DNA of 64,000 nucleotides from Achatina immaculata. Its lineage: Eukaryota; Mollusca; Gastropoda; Stylommatophora; Achatinidae. The notes under the pieces were generated by a model. The model saw nothing but the letters and a program-made list of their open reading frames with translations. It did not search any database and had not been told where the DNA came from. The position numbers and the translations under genes were made by a program. The stretch covers positions 15,007,202 through 15,071,201 of the forward strand of contig CM019716.1 of assembly GCA_009760885.1 (NCBI GenBank), read 5' to 3'. Positions 57,838-64,000 of this stretch are shown piece after piece; position 1 is the stretch's first letter; the number at the start of each line of letters is the position of its first letter.

Positions 57838-58732
57838 AACAAAAGTACATAATATCTTCATTGACTTCAAGAAAGCCTATGACAGATTAGATAGGAGCAG
57901 GTAATGGAGAATTATAAAAGATTTTGAGATACCTAATAAAATAATCAATCTGACCAGAATATGCATGGAGGATGCACAAAATATAGTAATATATAAAGAA
58001 AGTCATACCCTTTCTATATAAGAACTGGTTTAAAACAAGGTGCTACATTATCTCTATTACTATTCGACCTAGTAATAGAAAAAGTAGTCAGAAAAGTGAA
58101 AGAAGAAAGCAATACAAAAGAGCAAGCTAAAATACTAGGATATGCTGACGACATCGACCTGGTGGGGGAAACTATGCAAGATGTCATCAATACCTACATA
58201 CATCTAAGAGATGTACCGTTATTAGTGGGCTTGATCATTAACCAAGATAAGGCACAGTATATGAAGATATCAAGACACCAGAGGAAGAAGGATCCAGATT
58301 ATATAAATGTTGGAGACATAATTAGTAGGAAAGCAGAAACATACACATATCTAGACACAACCTTCAACAGAAGCAACACAGTATGTGAGGAAATTAAAAG
58401 CAGAGTAAAGATAGGGAATAAAATATACTTTGCCTTGCAACACCTGTTAAAATCCAAAATCCTGTCCCAAAACACTAAAATAACAATCTACAAAACTGTA
58501 ATAAGACCAGCCGTCAAGTATGGATCAGAAACGTGGAGTACAACAAAGAAAGATGAACAGCAATTGCAGATCTTTGAGAACAAAATCCTAAGAAGAATCT
58601 TTGGGCCCATAAAGGATACCAACAGTGGAGAATGAAGAGCTAGAAAGAACACTGAACTGAACAGCTTAGTTAAATCCCAACGAATTATAAATGTCTTGAA
58701 ACTAAACACACTACGCTGGCTAGGGCATGTAG
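57838..58732 (+). mobile_element. LINE-D RT domain, first part
   Basis: Encodes IFIDFKKAYDRLDRS (RT motif), after a frameshift LGYADDIDLVGETMQD (catalytic YADD), then YLDTTFNRSN, YGSETWSTTKKDEQQLQ and ILRRIFGPIKDTN. The element stops at ctacgctggctagggcatg and resumes at 60114, so LINE-E is inserted into it. Confidence 0.9.
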
Positions 58733-60113
58733 AAATGAATGAATGAATGAATGAATGAATAATCTTTATTTTTAAAGGGTAAAGAATTGGGCACGCAGGC
58801 CCGTCTTACATTCTGCCCTTCATCGCATCACTCCATCTTTCATTCTTCCCATACACTCAGTTTAATACAAATATACAAATTAAATTAGGAAAAAAACGTA
58901 TCAAAAGAGTGTAAGATTTAACTATTACATTCAAAGTAAAAGAAAAGAAGTAATTAACCTAATAAAATAGCTCTCACGCACACATACAAACAGACATATA
59001 CATAAAAAAATACATTGTAAATACAGATCTTCTAACATATGTTTTTAGCAAACATTAAGATAATTTCTAACAATATCTAACAAGTTACTTTTCGAACTAT
59101 GTCATTTTAGTACTTGATGGTTGGCGAGTCACGTGTTGAGAGAGTGCTGGTTATTCTATGGAGGCATATAATTACATGCAAGTAAATAATGAAACAGGTT
59201 TGAGTTAAAGGATGAAGTAATTACCAATGGATTTTAAATGGTAGAGGAGGGTGTTCCAGAGCTGTACTGCAGAGTATGCAAGGCTTTTCTTGTACAGATC
59301 AATCCTCGGTTTAAGAAGACAGTTTTTTAAACGCTGGCTATGTTTAGTGTTATACGTAAACAGTGACCACAAGTAAGGCGGAGCATTGTGCGACAGAATT
59401 CTGTGAACAAACTTAACTTTGTTAAAAATGATTCTATTTTTGAGGGGTAGAATTTTGAGTTGTTTGTGTTGATCTACAGTCTGTACTGGGTGTTTGTCAC
59501 AAATCAGATTTAATGCTCGCTTGTGAAGTGAGTGGAGCCTTTTTGTGTTTGAGGCTGAGCATCCATCCTAGATTGTGGAACAGTAATCTAAGTGTGTTTG
59601 TGATATGTAGTATATCTTTCTTGTGTCTCTGTCGATAAAGTGTTTAATTTTGGCTAATTGGTAAACTTTCTGTGCAATCAAGTTTGTTAGGTTACGTACG
59701 TGAGAATTCCAAGTTAAATGCTGATCAATGATGAGTCCTAGAGTTTTATGTTCATGAACATTTTCTATTGCCTTAGTCCCAGCACAAAGCTGTAGTGAAG
59801 TTTTTGTTGCATTCTGCAGCTTCTGTCTTGTAGTGGTGAGCATGGAGTTTGTTTTGTTGGTGTTTATCAACATACCATTTTTTACTCCATTTAATCAAAC
59901 TGTTTATATCATTTTGGAGCATTGTCTGTAGTTTATTGATGTCATAGTCACTAATGTAAACAGTACAATCATCAGCAAAAAGATCACATGAAAAGTGCTT
60001 TAAATGTAGTGGTAAGTCGTTAATATAGGTAGCAAAGAGAAGAGGACCAAGATTGGAGCCTTGAGGAATACCAGTATCAACCACAGACGAGCCAGATATT
60101 TTATTTCTAAAGC
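58733..60113 (-). mobile_element. LINE-E (CR1/Jockey-like), inserted into LINE-D
   Basis: Minus strand encodes DTGIPQGSNLGPLLFATYIN, LFADDCTVYISDYDIN (catalytic FADD), HKTLGLIIDQHLTWNSHVRN and, after a stop, RLHSLHKRALNLICD. The 3' end is a run of attc repeats (58735-58760). The PQG-LGPLLF style places it in the CR1/Jockey group, unlike LINE-A or LINE-C. Confidence 0.88.
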
Positions 60114-60283
60114 AAGCTACGAAAGAATGGAAGAGAACAGACAAACGAAAATGATGTATGCACAAGAGATGAGGGAAAGAAGACGAAAAACAGAGATGGA
60201 AAGACAACATAGAAGAGGATATAAAAGAAATTAGTGTCACCAACTGCAGAGAGAAGATTAGGAATAGAGAGGAATTTTCCAGT
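60114..60283 (+). mobile_element. LINE-D, second part after the LINE-E insertion
   Basis: cgaaagaatggaagagaaca continues exactly where 58732 stops, judged by the copy at 5356. It runs to aatagagaggaatt and is then cut by LINE-F. Confidence 0.85.
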
Positions 60284-61775
60284 TCTATTTTCAACTCGAA
60301 TTGCTGCTTCTTGCTGCAGTATAGATGCTCTACAATCCTCAGGTCTTTGCTGTCTATATTGATGTCTTCAAGCATTTTAATAATTTCGTTATGTTTCATC
60401 TTGTTGAATGCCTTGGTGTAATCAATGAAGCATAAGTAGAGATCTTTCTGTACTTCTAAAGAAAGATCTTTCTGTTAGTGTTTCTAAAGCATAAGTGGCA
60501 TTGTGTGTTCCCTTTCCTTCACAAATCCAAACTGTTCATCTGCTATTTCCATTTTTACGTTTTTCCTTGTTATTCTCATAATGATTCTCAGAAGTAGCTT
60601 TGTTATGTGACATGAGAGGCTGATAGTCCGGAGATCATCAGATTCCTTTGCACCTGGTTTCTTTGGTAGCGCTATAAACGTGGATTTAAGCAGGTCTCTG
60701 GGCATATAACCACTATTGTAAATGTCATTCAGTAACTTGGTTATTATTTTTATTCTTGTCTCCTCTAGCGCCTCTATTTCTTCTATTGTTATATTATCAG
60801 GCCAAGTCGCTTTTCCTTTCTTCATGTGTTTGATGGTATCTATGATTTCATCTTCAAGTATTGGTGGTCCATCACAATTTTCAGTATCTGGTGTTACTTC
60901 TGGTCTTTCTCCTCCATATAACTCAATGATGTACTCTGTCCACCTGTCCAAATTGTCTTCTTTTCCCATTAGCATTTTACCTTCTTTTGATTTCAGGCAT
61001 CCTGTGGTATATTTTGTTTTCCTGCCTGTGAGTTCACTTATCGTTTGTGCATGTTTTGCTGTTTTATTGTGAGAGTCCTCTGTTTGTCTGCACTGTTCAT
61101 TTAACCACACTTTCTTTACTTCTCTGCATTCGCGTCTTATTTCTTTATTTATCTTGCTATATTTTTCTTGATTATTTTTATTCCTCCTTCTCTTGTCCTA
61201 AGATGTCGTCTGTCATCCGTTTATTTTCAGGGGCTTCTTTTTTCGGTAGTATTATCTCCTTAAAAGTTTGGTAGATAGAATCTCTTAACATTGCCCATTG
61301 TTTATCTATACTATTTATCTTTGCTATTGCATTGTATCTATTTGTTATAATAACTTCGTATTGTTCTCGTAGTTCTTGGTCATTTTTAAGGACTTCTGTA
61401 TTCAGTTTGATGTTTCTCACTTTTCTGCATGCTTTCTTTAGCTTTATTATAATTTTTCCACAGAGTGGGTCATGGTCACTATTGCAGTAAGCTCCTGGCA
61501 TGGTCTTTGTTGTCAATAATGTATTCCGGAATCGTTTGTTGATTAATATGTAGTCTATCTGGTTAAAAGTCTTTTTGTCTGGGCTGCACCACGTTGCCAG
61601 TCTTCGGGGATGTTGTTTAAACCAGTTGTTTCCTACAACCATGCTGTGTATTCTTGCCCATTCAATTAATTTATAACCTCTGTCATTCCACTCCCCCAGT
61701 CCATAGTCACCAACGATGTCTGAAGCTCTTCCTTTACCAACTTTGGCATTAAATAAGAAGACCTTGCTCATTACT
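60284..61775 (-). mobile_element. LINE-F: endonuclease end and first part of RT
   Basis: Minus strand, from high coordinates: GDYGLGEWNDRGYKLIEWAR, FNQIDYILINKRFRN and YCNSDHDPL, the catalytic SDH end of an APE endonuclease. Then a linker and GPPILEDEIIDTIKHMKKGK, FIALPKKPGAKESDDLRTIS, EQFGFVKERE and MLEDINIDSKDLRIVEHLY of the RT. It is cut before the catalytic YADD. It is the only piece here with endonuclease sequence; it may be the 5' part of LINE-A, which I cannot confirm as they do not overlap clearly. Confidence 0.85.
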
Positions 61776-62217
61776 AAAACACGCACAAAGTATTTATGTG
61801 GTCTAAAATGAGCGATACGACAATCATAAACAGCATATATATGTGTACAGTATATATATATATGTACAATATATATATATATAATATATATAATATCTCT
61901 CTGTAAATCATTCCGCACTGAGTTCTCCTACTGCATAGTTGTTTTGTTAAAATGCATTAAATGTAAGACTGTGAGAGTAACTTTGCTGACTGTATGTAGT
62001 TATGTCCTGTAGTGAAAGCGATGGTGAGAGTGAAACGTAATACGTGTGTTATTTCAGTTTTGTTATTTCAGTTTTATAATTTCCATTTTTATTATCTTTG
62101 TTGTATACACGGCGTATTTGTGCTAAATAATGTAGAATGTCTGGAACATAATGAAAGTTCTGTAATGAAGACTGCAATATCATACGAGCCCATGTGCCTA
62201 ATTCTCTTCAGCATATG

Positions 62218-62253
<36 letters not shown>

Positions 62254-63104
62254 CTCACACACACACGTACACACATTCGCACATATTTTTCTTTCTAAGC
62301 CGTCCAGACCTTCTTACGCTCTAAAAGGTCACCACGACTTCCTCACGTCAGACAATTCACATCTCTGCTTTATATGTACATCAATTATTTCTGTAAAATT
62401 ATTAATAATTCTAACATTTCTAACAAATACATAACATTTCATGTTAAATAACAAAACATAAACGTTTTAAGCTCTGTCCAGTCTTAACAAACTCCACGAG
62501 ATGAAAGTCTCCAGATGTTCAGAATCTGTTGACTGCCTTGACAAAGCCGTGCTCACACTCGGCCATAGTGTGAAGATTGTATGAAACTGAGACAACGTCA
62601 TGGCATGTCCAACAGTGTGAAAAAAGAGAGGGGGGGGGGGGGAACTGTTGAGTCAACGTGACCAGCTTCAGCAAACAGTGGAGGCTCTTGAGGAAGTACG
62701 AATTATGACATGAGCAATGTCAAATATAAAAAAAAAGAAAAATAAGAAGACGACAAAGGGAAAGAAGAAGAGAAGAAGGAGAAGAAAGAAAAAGGAAAGT
62801 CAAGTAATAGTTTAGAGCTGATATGTACAGAATTCAATAAATGCTAAGAACTCTACACACAAAACATTTCTATCGCTACAATGTTCTATCAGTAGAAGGG
62901 AAGAATATTTGACAATAAATTTTATGCTTAAAATCTTAAACACCGCTGATTTAAAATTAATTTTACAAAAATAAGAAAACAATTAGGCATTTGTTGTACA
63001 AATGTCCAGAACTAAGCACTTTTTTTGCTTTTTTTCTGGTTTTATAAGACGTTGTTTGTGTTTATTATATATCATTTTTCTGTAGTGTAATCAGATCTGT
63101 GTAT

Positions 63105-63300
63105 AAAATTAGTTACAACCTGTAGAATCTCAAAATTAGTTACAACCTGTAGAATCTTAAAATTAGTTAAGAGCTATAGAATCGTATAATTAGCTACTAA
63201 CTGTAGAATCGTATAAGTAGTTGCAAACTGTAGAATCTTATAATTAGTTGCAACTGTAGAATCTTATAATTAGTTGCAAACTATAGAATCTTAAAATCAG
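63105..63300. repeat. 24-bp minisatellite, about seven copies
   Basis: Units aattagttacaacctgtaga plus atct. Duplicon A has only about two degenerate units at the same place (46790-46825), so the array grew after duplication. Confidence 0.88.
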
Positions 63301-63309
63301 TCAGAAAAT

Positions 63310-64000
63310 TCAAACAAAGATATTCATCAACAACAGCAGAGGAAACAGGATGAAAGAAATGGTGCAGTTACCATGTAAAATATCTGACACAGCCCCATTA
63401 TTTAGATATCTGTTAAAACTTGTAAAATCAGGACAATGGCCTGAAATATCGAGAGTCCCGTTGTATGACTGAAACCATTGGACCAGTTTTTGGTTGGGAG
63501 ATTGAGAGCAGGTTATGAATGAATTGTCCGCTAGATTCACGTAGGTAAGATTTCTTAAAGTTGTCAGAGCTATAGGTATTTCAGTGAAGCTAGGGGAAAT
63601 TATAGAAGAAAGATCAATACTGCTAAGGTGGACGAGATTCTTGAAAGCTGTAGGAGAGATAGAGGAAATAGGATTTTTATATAAAATTAGTTTCCGTATA
63701 GAATTGTCCTTGGGAAAGCTGGTTTCGTTTATGTCAGTTATTTTATTATAACTTAAATCCAGAACTTCAATGTTGGACGAGATGGTGTCTGAAGTAATCT
63801 CCGAGATGAAATTATTCTTTAAATACAGACCAGAAACATTTCCTGTTAGTGGTATGCTTTTTAAACCGGTACTTTCCAGGTGCAGTTTCTGTATTATGTT
63901 TTCCGTAGAACTGAAAACGTTGTCTGGAACGGACTGGAGTGGATTCTGAGAGAGGTCTGCACTCTTTAGAGCGTGACAGGATGAAATCCAGGCCGGCCAT
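63310..64000 (-). CDS. LRR-5 exon 3, partial (cut by window end)
   Basis: The minus strand is open without a stop from 63999 to the stop at 63310. It starts in WPAWISSCHALKS and runs through about six LRRs (for example IEVLDLSYNKITDINETS), an LRRCT reduced to one leading Cys (FITCSQSP) and a hydrophobic end (FILFPLLLLMNIFV). It is a close paralogue of LRR-4 but lacks three residues after NVSG (LAG in LRR-4) and differs at many LRR surface positions. Exons 1 and 2 should lie beyond 64000. It appears intact in the visible part. Confidence 0.85.
   Translation of the reverse strand, partial: WPAWISSCHALKSADLSQNPLQSVPDNVFSSTENIIQKLHLESTGLKSIPLTGNVSGLYLKNNFISEITSDTISSNIEVLDLSYNKITDINETSFPKDNSIRKLILYKNPISSISPTAFKNLVHLSSIDLSSIISPSFTEIPIALTTLRNLTYVNLADNSFITCSQSPNQKLVQWFQSYNGTLDISGHCPDFTSFNRYLNNGAVSDILHGNCTISFILFPLLLLMNIFV

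Larger units (their letters stand above)
61930..64000. repeat. Duplicon B: LRR-5 exon 3 and its 3' flank
   Basis: Partner of duplicon A. It has a short CT/CA tract (62218-62276), its own 24-bp repeat (63105-63300) and continues past the window. Confidence 0.9.

Noticed and set aside
63812..64000. A frame starting MAGLDFILSRSK, also seen at 47337-47531
   Set aside because: It is a shifted shadow of the LRR exon; its presence in both paralogues follows from exon conservation.

Overview
The window looks like intron-rich, repeat-rich animal nuclear DNA. Intergenic DNA is AT-rich, genes are split by canonical GT-AG introns, and there are many non-LTR retrotransposon fragments, tRNA-derived SINEs, mariner relics and more than a dozen minisatellites. 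The LINE tail types and SINE style suggest a lophotrochozoan, probably a gastropod mollusc; that assignment rests on remembered family resemblance, not on a search. Nothing bacterial or organellar is present.

The host genes I can support all belong to one clustered family of small secreted leucine-rich-repeat (LRR) proteins. I resolved a common three-exon structure with every intron in phase 0. Exon 1 is a signal peptide ending in a Cys-Pro-Tyr motif, exon 2 is the rest of a cysteine-rich LRR N-cap, and exon 3 (about 1.0-1.1 kb) carries about ten LRRs, a C-cap and a hydrophobic C-terminus. Members are LRR-1 (+, 234-3542, decayed), LRR-2 (-, 15447-10172, 428 aa), LRR-3 (-, 39182-27268, 418 aa), LRR-4 (-, 51394-46832, 395 aa) and LRR-5 (-, cut by the window end at 64000). 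There is also an orphan exon 1 on the + strand at 19809. LRR-4 and LRR-5 are a tandem duplication: about 1.4-1.7 kb of 3' flank is also shared, at an offset of 16,478 bp.

Layout: 0-3.6 kb LRR-1 with minisatellites; 3.6-10 kb LINE fragments, minisatellites and a dispersed non-coding repeat; 10-15.5 kb LRR-2, whose intron 1 opens with 12 tandem copies of its own splice donor; 15.5-27 kb SINE, mariner and LINE pieces, the orphan exon and the largest (31-bp) minisatellite; 27-39 kb LRR-3, with a twin-primed LINE and an LTR-like element inside intron 2; 39-46.8 kb SINE, mariner and LINEs; 46.8-51.4 kb LRR-4; 51.4-62 kb LINE copies, including one element nested in another; 62-64 kb the second duplicon with LRR-5.

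No pathway can be assigned. The proteins are predicted to be extracellular, and most look membrane- or GPI-anchored. Signal peptide, LRRNT, LRRs, LRRCT and anchor is the domain order of surface recognition proteins, including lamprey VLRs. Tandem duplication, divergence and decay fit a birth-and-death receptor family, but an immune role is inference only.
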